Positions 1 to 8,105 of a stretch of 12,976 nt of DNA are shown piece after piece. Source of the stretch: Candidatus Apopatosoma intestinale (GTDB taxonomy: Bacteria > Bacillota > Clostridia > Oscillospirales > CAG-272); NCBI GenBank assembly GCA_018064545.1, contig JAGHUY010000242.1:1-12976 (forward strand), given 5' to 3'. The notes under the pieces were generated by a model that was not told the origin of the DNA, did not search any database, and saw only the letters and a list, made by a program, of their open reading frames with translations. The number at the start of each line of letters is the position of its first letter. The first letter of the stretch is position 1. Both the position numbers and the translations under genes were made by a program.

Positions 1-177
1 AACCCCTACCCCGCCCGCCCCTCCCAACTAACCGCTGCACAAGTCTCACACCCACCCCCCCCTCCCCGTCTATATTTTGGGCGTGGGGCTAAAACCCCGG
101 CCGCCCCGCGGCCCCCGCGGGTATTTTGCCGCGGGGGGCGACGCTGTATCCAAGCGAGAAAAGAAAGGAGAAACAAG
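1..177. other. C-rich, structured non-coding leader upstream of the operon
   Basis: No convincing gene lies here; the antisense reading frame that crosses it is low-complexity and runs into the real gene downstream. The first 62 bases are almost pure C tracts, with five tracts of three or four C between 3 and 25 and a run of eight C at 55-62. The minus strand is therefore G-tract rich. Bases 83-137 add G/C blocks and a perfect hairpin (listed separately). A TATATT at 71-76 resembles a -10 box, but no -35 partner sits at the right distance, so no promoter is called. Base composition is far more skewed than in the genes that follow. It is probably an intergenic region holding the operon leader and perhaps the end of an upstream gene's transcript. 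Confidence 0.6.
112..137 (+). promoter_or_regulatory. Perfect 9-bp GC hairpin in the leader
   Basis: Bases 112-120 (CCCCCGCGG) are exactly complementary to 129-137 (CCGCGGGGG), with an 8-base AT-rich loop GTATTTTG. The stem is nearly all G:C and should fold in RNA from either strand. It ends about 40 bases before the first start codon, and the ribosome site at 164-170 lies outside it. No run of T follows on the plus strand, so it is not a classical Rho-independent terminator. It could instead be a transcript-stabilising 5' structure, an attenuation element, or the remnant of an upstream terminator. The structure is seen; the role is inferred. Confidence 0.5.
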
Positions 178-1167
178 ATGAAAAAAACATCTGCGGCAGC
201 GCGGGCAGCCTTAGTCAAAGTTTGCCTCTCCCTTGCGCTGTCGGTTCTTTTCCTTGCCTTATCCATCGTTTCCTGGTGTTGGCTTGCCCACATTACCGAG
301 GTCGGTGCGCATTCGCCTGACATTGCTATGATGGCATTTTCCTCGGTGGACGTTATGAGGGCAAAAATTCTGAAACGAGACGGTTTGGAGGGCGCCCGCG
401 ACGTTTCGGCGCTTCCCGCCATTTCGATGTCGGAATACGATCCGATTTTCCCGGAAAAAAACGTAAATACCCCTATCATTATTCGGGTAGAACTCGGTGT
501 GGCACCTATTGAAATAGAGGGCCATGAAGAGCCTGTTTACCCCGATCTTTATCTGGACTTCCACTGTTCCAATACCGACGGAAACGACGTTTTCGGATGG
601 CTGGAAACCGACAGCGGGGTCAGACGCATGACCCCGCTGCTCTCCAATATCGTAGATTTTCGTTTTGCCTGTGTGGACCCGCAGATGCTGGAAACGCTGG
701 AACAAAAAAACGGCGTTCCGAGCGATGAGGCCATTTATGACGGCGCGATCTCCTATCTGCGCGACAAACCGGTTTATGCCTTTGTCAGTCAGGACCCGAG
801 TTCGCAGGCGGCCTATGAGAGCGGTGACACAAGCGTTACCATGGCACAGAAAAACGATGAACCCGCACGCTATTATAAAAAAACAAGTCGTTTATCCATT
901 AAACTTCCCGTAGAGGAATATTTTGACAATATTATCAGAGACGGCGAACTGGAATATCTGGTCGTCTATCTGGAAATCAACTACAATAACGATTACGTAT
1001 CGGCCTATTCCGATCAGCACGGAATCGACACGAACGCTTTCGGCCATAACGAAAGCGAAGGCGGCTACGGTACAATTCAATTCAAGAATGATATCAGTTC
1101 GTTTTACTTCCACATGGGAGAAGCGACTGCAAACGATACAAACGGAGAGGAGGAGAGCAACTCATGA
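178..1167 (+). CDS. Membrane-anchored or exported protein of unknown family, first gene of the operon
   Basis: 329 residues. The ATG at 178 has an AAAGGAG ribosome site 7 bases upstream. A basic start (K2, K3, R9, K14) leads into one hydrophobic helix at about residues 12-37. The rest is hydrophilic and acidic with no second membrane segment, so the body should lie outside the cell, anchored or released. The helix ends in SWCWLAHIT, which resembles the TYAWLATQ around the signal-peptide cleavage site of the next gene, so it may be a degenerate SipW-type signal. The mature part alternates strand-like stretches (IIIRVELGV, LYLDFHCS, YLVVYLEINY) and looks beta-rich. I recognise no domain. The stop overlaps the start of the giant surface protein by 4 nt, implying coupled translation and a shared structure or export route. 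The gene is real; the function is unknown. Confidence 0.85.
   Translation: MKKTSAAARAALVKVCLSLALSVLFLALSIVSWCWLAHITEVGAHSPDIAMMAFSSVDVMRAKILKRDGLEGARDVSALPAISMSEYDPIFPEKNVNTPIIIRVELGVAPIEIEGHEEPVYPDLYLDFHCSNTDGNDVFGWLETDSGVRRMTPLLSNIVDFRFACVDPQMLETLEQKNGVPSDEAIYDGAISYLRDKPVYAFVSQDPSSQAAYESGDTSVTMAQKNDEPARYYKKTSRLSIKLPVEEYFDNIIRDGELEYLVVYLEINYNNDYVSAYSDQHGIDTNAFGHNESEGGYGTIQFKNDISSFYFHMGEATANDTNGEEESNS
1144..1155 (+). promoter_or_regulatory. Ribosome site inside the end of gene 1, setting the overlapping start of gene 2
   Basis: The purine stretch GGAGAGGAGGAG lies within the last codons of the 329-residue protein, 8 bases ahead of the ATG at 1164. Stop and start share the ATGA at 1164-1167. 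A ribosome ending the first protein can therefore re-initiate on the giant gene, which would tie the two products' amounts together. Confidence 0.7.
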
Positions 1168-4100
1168 AAAAATGGATACTCAGCAAAAAAGCAATCATGA
1201 TATGCGTTCTTGCCCTCCTGTTACTTTCGGCGGCCGTGCCGGGAACCTATGCATGGCTGGCCACACAATCCAATGAATTTCAGCATAATATCGATCACGG
1301 ATCGGTCATTGAGCAATATTTTCATTGCGGAACCGGGACGAAAGACGATCCGTTCGTCATCACCCGACCGATCCACTACTACCACATGGTAGAACTGTAT
1401 CAGCGCGTGGATACGTTCGCGGACGAGCAGTATTATTTCCAGATCGGTTATCCGATCAAACCCGGGGACAATACTACGCTCTATGTGTATCAATACGATG
1501 ACACGGGCACCGAGGTTTTGGACGATGACGGAAATCCGACGTTTTCCAAAACGCTGAATATGATGTATTATTCGGGAAATCTTGCCCTTTTGCCGACGGG
1601 GACGTCGGCCGTTCCGTTCAACGGCACGTTTGACGGAAGCGGGCTGACGGTTTCCAACCTGCATATCACCGCGGTGGAAGAGGGGCTGAGTAAGTCGTAT
1701 AAGACCTCCGACGTCGGGATATTCGGGTACGTCAGAAACGATTACAAGGACGGCGTTTATACCGGCGGTTATATTCACGACGTGTTTTTTGAAAACGTCA
1801 CGATCGACGTTTCCAGCCTGGAATCCGGTGTGGAACCGACTGCACATACGGACGTCTTGGGGCAGCTCGTCCCACCGGCCGAGCACGCCGAGCACAAGGA
1901 CGGAAAAGTCTATGCCGGCTATATCGTCGGGCATTTGAATATGCTCAATTATGAAGTTCAGAAAGCGGACGACGTGATCAGTCTCGTCGGCGTATTTGAG
2001 AACGTATACGTCAACAACGCCGCTCTGGTCAGCAACAACGATCAGGAAAACATTCTCTGCCAATACGGCTATATCGGACAGATCGACGTCGGCTCCGGCG
2101 AGGTATATACGATCGAAGACCGGATCGCGCTGGCGCATGGAGAAGAACCGGGCGGCTCCGGCGATGATCCGGGCGGTACCGGCGATGATCCGGGCAGTCA
2201 CGGCGGTGAGGGCGACGATCCCGGCGGTCAAGGTGACAACCCGGGTTCCGAAGGCGAACGTCCGGTCAGCGGAAACTACGGCCTCGGAAAAGACCCGGGC
2301 TGGGGCAACTCGATCCCGATTCTGAATATCTATAAGCGGATCGACGACGTCCGCACCATTGCGATGGCGGCCGGGGATGCCACTTATCCGGTCAATATTA
2401 CGGAAGTGATCAACGAGGTGACCGGAAAACGGTTTTCCTATATCGGCACCTACGACGAAATCAAGGACTATATCGACTGGACGACCGGTGAACCGCTGGC
2501 AAGCGATACGGACGGTGAGGCTACGGAGCGACTGAAAGAGATTCAGGAACAGGCGGCCGGCACGACAGACTACGGTTTCTACCATTACGCCTCTCCGGAA
2601 GATATGGGATCGTATTATATTGCCAAGGGCACCGGATTCAGTCAGATCATCTTTTTGAGCGGTATTTCCTCCGGGGCACGGGCTTCCACAACCACCGTCA
2701 CGATCCAAAGCGGTGATGACGGCGGGGAAGCATCCTATCTGTACGATCACGTCGTTTTGAAGAGCGGGGAGCACTATTATGCTCTGCTGGGAGATACGCT
2801 TGATCCCAAAGAAGCACTGGCCTTTAAACAGATCACGTCGGCGGACAGTGAGGCTTTCGCCCTCCTGTATGATGACCGCAATCTGTATCTCAACTGTTCG
2901 GTTCAAAATGGGGTCGGTATCGTCAGCATCGGGGATACCGACGAAACGCGGTGGATTGAGGAAATTGTGGGAGAAACCCACTATTTGTATACCGAAATCG
3001 ACACGTTCCGGTATTATCTCTATTACGATTCCGTAACGGAACCAAATGGCTGGCGCACCTATGCATATAAGTCCGGCACGTTCTATGAGATCAGTCAGAC
3101 CGTTTCCGGCAGTACGCATTATCTCGGATTCAACCCGGATACGCTGTCTGTTGCCGATACCGCCACGAATTGGGAACTCGATGATTCGACGTTCTTCACC
3201 GTCAAGGGCGGCAAACGGTACTATCTCTATGTGACCGATGACGGAAAGATTCAGATGTCGGACACCAAAAAAACGTCCTTCTTTATGGAGAGTTCTTCCT
3301 ATTTATTTATAGAGAAGAACGGAATCCGATACTATCTGACCTTTGCTGACGGACAGTGGATCGTTCAGAAAGTGGGTGACTTTTTCCGCATCCACGATGA
3401 AAACGGAAACTATCTGAATGTGGTCGGGCAGGACGACGCGCCCGTCGTCGTAAACGGAACGGACAGCGGCGCGGCCACCGACTGGTGGCAGGACAGCGAC
3501 AGCCGGTTTTATACCTATTTTCAGGATGTGAAATACTATCTGACCCGTGTCAGCGGCGATCAGCCTGACCGTTGCGGTCTGGTAGTGGAGGCGGATAAAG
3601 CAAAAGCCGCCATCTGGACAGTCAAGACCCAAGGGGAACACGTCGCGCAGATCTATACATACGACAGCGGTATTCGCTTCTATCTGTTGCCCCGTGACAA
3701 CGGCTCCGGCAATGGCACCCCGGACACATGGCATACGGTTCAGACCGGCACCTATCATACCGTCCGGGACACGGACAGCGGCCGGTATCTTTGTGCCAAC
3801 GACGATGGGTCCCTTTCCGCAGGGACAAGCGAGGCCGAGGCCACCAAATGGCTGGTGGCGGCGGGTTCTTCCTATCCGCTCTCTGTCTTTTTACCCGATG
3901 GGAACGGTGGCTATGACGAGTGGTTTCTTGATATTTCGACCGCCGGCACCCCCACGGTTTGTCTGACCAAATATGTGGAGGGTACGACGGAACGGTGCAC
4001 GTGGGCACTGGATAACCAAAAGTTCTATACGAGCAAGGGCGGAGTGACCTACTATCTCTGCGACAATAACGGATGGACGCTCGTGAGCAAAGGCCCCGGC

Positions 4101-7100
4101 ATGACCATCCGGATGGGTGACGCTTACCTCGGCGTAGACGCGTACAATAACATTACGAATGGACAGGCCGAGTGGTTGATCGATAACGGCTACGTTTCCA
4201 CCAAGGTTCAGAATAAGACGTATTATTTAACCCATAACGGAACGTCGACCCCGGTACTTACTGAGGCAAAAATGACCCAGTGGGATGCAGAATCGGTGGG
4301 AAACAACGTCATCAAACTATCCTATACCGATACGAACGGACGTTGTTTTTATCTGACGTATCAGAACAATAGCTGGAAAATACTGGAAGAATTTGAATAT
4401 ATCACGATTTCCGACGTTACCGATCCCAACTCCGTCAAATATATCGGCGTAACGACGGACGGAAAACTGACCGGGGCGACTTCTTCCGCCGACGCGGAGC
4501 CGTGGAGACAGGAGACGAAAGACGGAAAGCTTTATTTGTATACGTACATTGGCAATGATAAAAAGTATCTGAGCTGTTCCGCGGCCGGCGGCGTTTTGAC
4601 GCTGACTACCGGCGCCTCGACGGAATTCAATATTTTGACAACCGATGCCGGAAAACGAGTTACGGTATCCGTGAGCGGAAACGAATATACCGTCCGGTGC
4701 GAAAATGGCGTCTGGTCCGCCACCGCGCAAAGTTGGTTCTACATTTATTATTACAAGGGCTTTGCGAACGGCGATAACGGCTATCGGTTACACTATTTGC
4801 AGTTGGGTGCCACTCATGTGGATGCCTCGATTAAATTCAGCAACAAACCGACCAGTCTCTCTGTTGATACCGTAAAAACATCATTGAAAGGCGTTAACGC
4901 GACCAAATGGACATTTGACGGTCCTGCCGATACGAGCGGAAATCCGGTGGAACAGCCGAAAAATTCCAATCCTTCGGACTCCCTGCTTGGCGTTTTGTAT
5001 ACGATCGACAATGCAGGTGTGACGCATTATCTGAAAATTTCAACAACCACGCAAAAAGTGGATAAAAATATTTATAATTATTTGGAAACAACCACCAATC
5101 GCGCCGACGCGACGAAATGGTTTTACTCCAAATTTAAGCCGGGCGCAAACGAAAAGAGTTTGCAGATGTTTGGCCGGTTCAATGGACAATGGTACGGGCT
5201 TGGCTTCCCGGCAAGCGGACTCTATTATTTGACAGGCAAGGATCCCGTGTCAGACGGCAACGAAGCCGTTTTCCTGTATGAGAGTGCGGGTACGTCCACT
5301 ATGAAAGTGGATGCGGCGCAGGGCGTGGTTCCCGACGAATGCCGTCTGACGACGGTGATGACAGACCCGGTTACCCACATCGCTGCGCAGATTTACCCGG
5401 GCGAGAATCCCACTGCGGAGGAGGTGCGCCTCGACGCTGTGACTCTGCCAAAACCGCCGGCTCTGACGATCCAAATCGTTACCTACGACAAGACGGGCTG
5501 CGTCTGTACGATGATCCCGATGGGCATTCCGGTCCACGCGGTCGTGGAGGAACAGGGAGACGCGCCCGGGGGCAATCTGACCTATATCCCGTTGGCCGTC
5601 AGGGGAACGACAGACATCGACGATCCGGTTTATGTGGAGGAGATATACAGAAAAGACACGGAACTGGAATCCAAATATTCGGCGTCCTACCGCAATACCG
5701 GCTATATCGTCAGCGGCGGTTATCAGACGGATTCGGATTCTCCGTACCGCTCCGATATCCGTATTTCGCGGTACGCGACGAGTGACCCCGGAACGCCGCT
5801 CCGGAATGCTGTCCGAGACATCGGCACCTTTACGGCGGATTCCGATAAAATCATGGAAGTGATTACCGTCGACCGTGCCAATACCACCGACAGCAATACC
5901 GTTTACTGCCGGATCAAAGACAGACGTCACAACACGACGAACGCCAACCCGCCGTACGGACTTACGACGCATTCCTATGCTGTGAAAACCGTGGAAGAAC
6001 TCGGCTTTATCGGCTATGAAAGCGAACTTGCCAGTGAACGCCGCGCCCGTGACGAGTTTGCGGAAATGCTGATCGAGGGCGGGAGCAACGTGTACGGACT
6101 GCACTTTATGAATGCCGAGATTTCGATCGATCATCAGATCACGGCTTCATACGTCCGCATTTTAGGTAAGGACTACAAAAACTATCCTCTGCCGGAAGAC
6201 TGTATTGACTTCCACGCGGTGGAGCGCGGCTCGATCAACTTCTTTGCATCCACTCATTATCCGGGGAATAACGCGTTTTTCTCCCTGCACCAGATTTTCC
6301 GCGACGCCGATCAGTCGATCCGGAGCATTATGGAAATCCAGAGAGTGTGGGAGAATCCTTGGGATTCCAAAGCCAATTACGTCTACGAATACAAGCCGGT
6401 GGGCGGCTCGACCCTTTACGGCGTTTACAACGACGCGGGAGAAATCACACTCAGGACGACGAAACCGGCCGCCTATACCGTGTGCGCTTTTAATACCGAC
6501 TGGATCACCGATCCCGACGAAGTCATCAGCTCCGCCGTTTACTATTTTGAAATCCCCTGTAACAAGGGCGAATACGCACTGGGGAGCGTGTCCGGGAAGA
6601 CCGGTGCCTATCTGCTGTATCTGGACGTTGCCACGCGCGGCGGTTACTCCGGCGTCGGTGTTGTCACGGATGGCGAAACGGGCGGCGAAACGGGCGGCGA
6701 AACGGGCGGAGATGTCGGACCCGAAAGCGGATTCGGGACGGAAGACCGTCCGACGGCGGTCGTCAGCGACGGGCCGTTGTTCCGCTGGATCGATTTCCGC
6801 ATCGTGCCGGATGCTTTGACGGCTCCCGGCAACTCCATTTTCAATCTGACCTACACGCCTCCGACGAACGCGACCCCGGAGACGTTCAAGATCGAAGTGG
6901 AGTATTACGAAGACAATTCCATATACACGAGCTATTACGAGAATCAGTACGGGCACACAAGAGAGTACACCAAAACCTTGGTGAACCCGGAAACCGCCAT
7001 TTCCTATGAAAAGAAATATCGGTACGAGATATTTACCGAACGCGAAGATTACAAGTCCATCAAGAACTGGTGCGAGGGAATCTACCGCATCAATATCACC

Positions 7101-7307
7101 AATACGACCGGTCAGGACTTTTCTTTCGGCGTTTTACTCTGTGATAACGACAATGATCCCAACAACCTGTTCCCGTATGCGTATGAGATCAGTGTCAACG
7201 GAACGGTCGTTCCCAACATTGATATCCGCGCCGATTACTACGGTACACTGAGCCGGTGGAGCCGATCCTATGACGTTAAGGCGAACGGTACCGTGGTCGC
7301 AAAATAA
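1164..7307 (+). CDS. Giant secreted surface protein with SipW-type signal peptide and aromatic repeats
   Basis: 2047 residues. The N-terminus has basic residues (K2, K3, K8, K9), a hydrophobic core at 10-25 and the motif GTYAWLA at 27-33. This is the pattern of SipW-dependent signal peptides (TasA type), with cleavage expected after A30. Residues ~40-325 form a Clostridial surface-type domain: GTGTKDDPFVITRPIHYYHM near the start, and GTFDGSGLTVSNLHI at 154-168, a GLUG/beta-helix-like turn motif. A Gly/Asp/Pro linker spans 329-366. From ~530 to ~1390 come about twelve divergent units pairing a [YF]YL strand with a T-x-W or A-x-W motif; they resemble beta-trefoil (ricin QxW) lobes. Residues ~1430-1830 form another beta-rich region, then a GETG linker (1837-1848) and a last ~190-residue domain. 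There is no LPxTG motif, C-terminal helix or recognisable surface-binding repeat, so attachment is non-covalent or by assembly. A SipW-type peptidase follows directly and is the likely processing enzyme. Adhesin or fibre subunit is inferred. Confidence 0.9.
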   Translation: MKKWILSKKAIMICVLALLLLSAAVPGTYAWLATQSNEFQHNIDHGSVIEQYFHCGTGTKDDPFVITRPIHYYHMVELYQRVDTFADEQYYFQIGYPIKPGDNTTLYVYQYDDTGTEVLDDDGNPTFSKTLNMMYYSGNLALLPTGTSAVPFNGTFDGSGLTVSNLHITAVEEGLSKSYKTSDVGIFGYVRNDYKDGVYTGGYIHDVFFENVTIDVSSLESGVEPTAHTDVLGQLVPPAEHAEHKDGKVYAGYIVGHLNMLNYEVQKADDVISLVGVFENVYVNNAALVSNNDQENILCQYGYIGQIDVGSGEVYTIEDRIALAHGEEPGGSGDDPGGTGDDPGSHGGEGDDPGGQGDNPGSEGERPVSGNYGLGKDPGWGNSIPILNIYKRIDDVRTIAMAAGDATYPVNITEVINEVTGKRFSYIGTYDEIKDYIDWTTGEPLASDTDGEATERLKEIQEQAAGTTDYGFYHYASPEDMGSYYIAKGTGFSQIIFLSGISSGARASTTTVTIQSGDDGGEASYLYDHVVLKSGEHYYALLGDTLDPKEALAFKQITSADSEAFALLYDDRNLYLNCSVQNGVGIVSIGDTDETRWIEEIVGETHYLYTEIDTFRYYLYYDSVTEPNGWRTYAYKSGTFYEISQTVSGSTHYLGFNPDTLSVADTATNWELDDSTFFTVKGGKRYYLYVTDDGKIQMSDTKKTSFFMESSSYLFIEKNGIRYYLTFADGQWIVQKVGDFFRIHDENGNYLNVVGQDDAPVVVNGTDSGAATDWWQDSDSRFYTYFQDVKYYLTRVSGDQPDRCGLVVEADKAKAAIWTVKTQGEHVAQIYTYDSGIRFYLLPRDNGSGNGTPDTWHTVQTGTYHTVRDTDSGRYLCANDDGSLSAGTSEAEATKWLVAAGSSYPLSVFLPDGNGGYDEWFLDISTAGTPTVCLTKYVEGTTERCTWALDNQKFYTSKGGVTYYLCDNNGWTLVSKGPGMTIRMGDAYLGVDAYNNITNGQAEWLIDNGYVSTKVQNKTYYLTHNGTSTPVLTEAKMTQWDAESVGNNVIKLSYTDTNGRCFYLTYQNNSWKILEEFEYITISDVTDPNSVKYIGVTTDGKLTGATSSADAEPWRQETKDGKLYLYTYIGNDKKYLSCSAAGGVLTLTTGASTEFNILTTDAGKRVTVSVSGNEYTVRCENGVWSATAQSWFYIYYYKGFANGDNGYRLHYLQLGATHVDASIKFSNKPTSLSVDTVKTSLKGVNATKWTFDGPADTSGNPVEQPKNSNPSDSLLGVLYTIDNAGVTHYLKISTTTQKVDKNIYNYLETTTNRADATKWFYSKFKPGANEKSLQMFGRFNGQWYGLGFPASGLYYLTGKDPVSDGNEAVFLYESAGTSTMKVDAAQGVVPDECRLTTVMTDPVTHIAAQIYPGENPTAEEVRLDAVTLPKPPALTIQIVTYDKTGCVCTMIPMGIPVHAVVEEQGDAPGGNLTYIPLAVRGTTDIDDPVYVEEIYRKDTELESKYSASYRNTGYIVSGGYQTDSDSPYRSDIRISRYATSDPGTPLRNAVRDIGTFTADSDKIMEVITVDRANTTDSNTVYCRIKDRRHNTTNANPPYGLTTHSYAVKTVEELGFIGYESELASERRARDEFAEMLIEGGSNVYGLHFMNAEISIDHQITASYVRILGKDYKNYPLPEDCIDFHAVERGSINFFASTHYPGNNAFFSLHQIFRDADQSIRSIMEIQRVWENPWDSKANYVYEYKPVGGSTLYGVYNDAGEITLRTTKPAAYTVCAFNTDWITDPDEVISSAVYYFEIPCNKGEYALGSVSGKTGAYLLYLDVATRGGYSGVGVVTDGETGGETGGETGGDVGPESGFGTEDRPTAVVSDGPLFRWIDFRIVPDALTAPGNSIFNLTYTPPTNATPETFKIEVEYYEDNSIYTSYYENQYGHTREYTKTLVNPETAISYEKKYRYEIFTEREDYKSIKNWCEGIYRINITNTTGQDFSFGVLLCDNDNDPNNLFPYAYEISVNGTVVPNIDIRADYYGTLSRWSRSYDVKANGTVVAK
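2148..2260 (+). repeat. In-frame ~21-bp repeat encoding a Gly/Asp/Pro linker
   Basis: About five imperfect copies of a 7-codon unit read PGGSGDD, PGGTGDD, PGSHGGEGDD, PGGQGDN and PGSEGER (residues 329-367). Copies differ mostly at third bases and in one 9-base insertion, so the array is old or under coding selection. It separates the N-terminal domain from the rest of the giant protein, and its composition suits a flexible acidic, possibly calcium-responsive, hinge. Confidence 0.8.
2750..5330 (+). repeat. Divergent protein repeat region of the giant protein (Y-Y-L / A-T-x-W units)
   Basis: This covers residues ~530-1390. The recurring pattern is an aromatic strand (RYYLYY, RYYLYV, RYYLTF, KYYLTR, TYYLCD, TYYLTH, CFYLTY, THYLKI), a loop with G-x-W or N-x-W, a strand often reading YL, and then T-K-W, T-N-W, A-E-W or similar followed by an acidic or aromatic strand. 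The tryptophans fall at 597, 670, 774, 818, 896, 947, 1004, 1040, 1114, 1249 and 1319, with F1155 in an equivalent place. Spacing is irregular (36-104 residues) and DNA identity between units is low, so the duplications are ancient. Tandem beta-trefoil or similar carbohydrate-binding modules would fit; the fold is inferred. Confidence 0.55.
6672..6707 (+). repeat. Three exact tandem copies of a 12-bp unit (GETG linker)
   Basis: GGCGAAACGGGC is repeated three times with no mismatch at 6672-6683, 6684-6695 and 6696-6707, encoding GETG three times (residues 1837-1848). Unlike the older linker at 2148-2260, the copies are identical at DNA level. They are therefore recent and prone to gain or lose units in frame. 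The linker sits just before the C-terminal domain. Confidence 0.9.
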
Positions 7308-7317
7308 CCCATATATT

Positions 7318-7343
7318 GAATCCGGATTCGACGTCTTTCGTCG
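7318..7343 (+). promoter_or_regulatory. 12-bp palindrome and adjoining small hairpin between giant gene and peptidase gene
   Basis: GAATCCGGATTC at 7318-7329 is a perfect palindrome. It is followed immediately by a 5-bp hairpin, CGACG (7329-7333) with CGTCG (7339-7343) and a TCTTT loop. Both lie in the 57-base gap before the signal peptidase. No T run follows, so termination is not indicated. The palindrome could be an operator, an RNA processing site or chance; the 57-base gap is the only room for separate control of the peptidase. Confidence 0.35.
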
Positions 7344-7364
7344 GACGGAAAGAGAGGACATCTT

Positions 7365-8075
7365 ATGAGCGAAAAAAAGAAAAAAACATGGAAAATCGTA
7401 GGCAACGTTATCCTGTGGGCTTTTTTGGTTCTCGCGCTGATCATGACCATTTGGGCCTTCTCTATCCAAGCCAGCAGTAACGGTATGCCGTCTGTGGGCG
7501 GAAAATGCTTCTTGACGGTGAAAAGCCCTTCGATGAAGGGAAAAGACGGTTTCGATAAAGGCGATCTGATCATCAGCCGTATCGTCGATGAAGAGGAAAA
7601 ACAACATTTACAGGTCGGTGACGTCATCACGTTTTATACCGATCTGACTCCCAACGACGGTGTGGATAACAAGGAACTCAACTCCCACCGTATCGTTGAG
7701 GTCGCTGCGGATGAGTATGGCGACGCGGTCTATTATACGATGGGCGATGCCAACGGCATCCGGGACGATAAACCGGTTCATTGGCTCGACATCGAGGCCG
7801 TCTGGACCGGCAGAAAAATCGTGGGCGTCGGTTCTCTGATCTCATTTTTGCAGAGCAAAGCCGGATTCTTCTTCTGCATCGTTCTCCCGCTTCTTTGCTT
7901 CTTTATCTATGAGATCGTGGTTCTGATCATGACGATCAACAAAGCAAGGAACAAAGGAAAACGTGAGATTTCCAAGGAAGAAGAGGAACTCATCAAGCAA
8001 CGCGCGATCGAAGAGTATATCCGCAGACAAGCGGAAATCGAACGCAGAGCGAATGACGGAAATTCCAAGACTTAA
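7365..8075 (+). CDS. sipW-like: SipW-type signal peptidase I (Ser/His type)
   Basis: 236 residues. The AGAGAGG ribosome site sits about 7 bases before the ATG. A basic tail (K4-K7) leads to a membrane helix at ~11-34. The catalytic Ser is S56 in the SPSM motif. G85-D86 begins the GDVITFY box, and NSHRIVE supplies H108 in place of the lysine of ordinary bacterial signal peptidases. The GDAN box is at 127-130. A second helix (~168-191) is followed by a charged helical tail (193-236) predicted on the cytoplasmic side. This Ser/His layout is that of SipW and the archaeal/ER signal peptidases, which mature TasA-like fibre proteins. The residue after SMK is not the usual Pro (SMEP), a small departure. 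The preceding gene, which carries a SipW-type signal peptide, is the obvious substrate. Confidence 0.93.
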   Translation: MSEKKKKTWKIVGNVILWAFLVLALIMTIWAFSIQASSNGMPSVGGKCFLTVKSPSMKGKDGFDKGDLIISRIVDEEEKQHLQVGDVITFYTDLTPNDGVDNKELNSHRIVEVAADEYGDAVYYTMGDANGIRDDKPVHWLDIEAVWTGRKIVGVGSLISFLQSKAGFFFCIVLPLLCFFIYEIVVLIMTINKARNKGKREISKEEEELIKQRAIEEYIRRQAEIERRANDGNSKT

Positions 8076-8105
8076 CACGCATACAGCAAGTGCACGGAGG
8101 AACAA

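Noticed and set aside
71..76. TATATT as a -10 promoter box
   Set aside because: No -35-like hexamer at 16-18 bases upstream, which is C-rich; not enough to call a promoter.
268..288. Lipoprotein signal around C34 of the 329-residue protein
   Set aside because: The residue before the cysteine is Trp, which does not fit the lipobox (Gly, Ala or Ser at that place).
2148..2260. CRISPR-like or mobile repeat array
   Set aside because: The repeats are short, contiguous without spacers, in frame, and encode a simple Gly/Asp/Pro linker.
1221..3119. 632-codon open frame on the minus strand opposite the giant gene
   Set aside because: Antisense shadow of a strongly supported gene: no ribosome site, no recognisable domain, Arg/Ile/Val-rich translation typical of the reverse complement of a biased coding strand.
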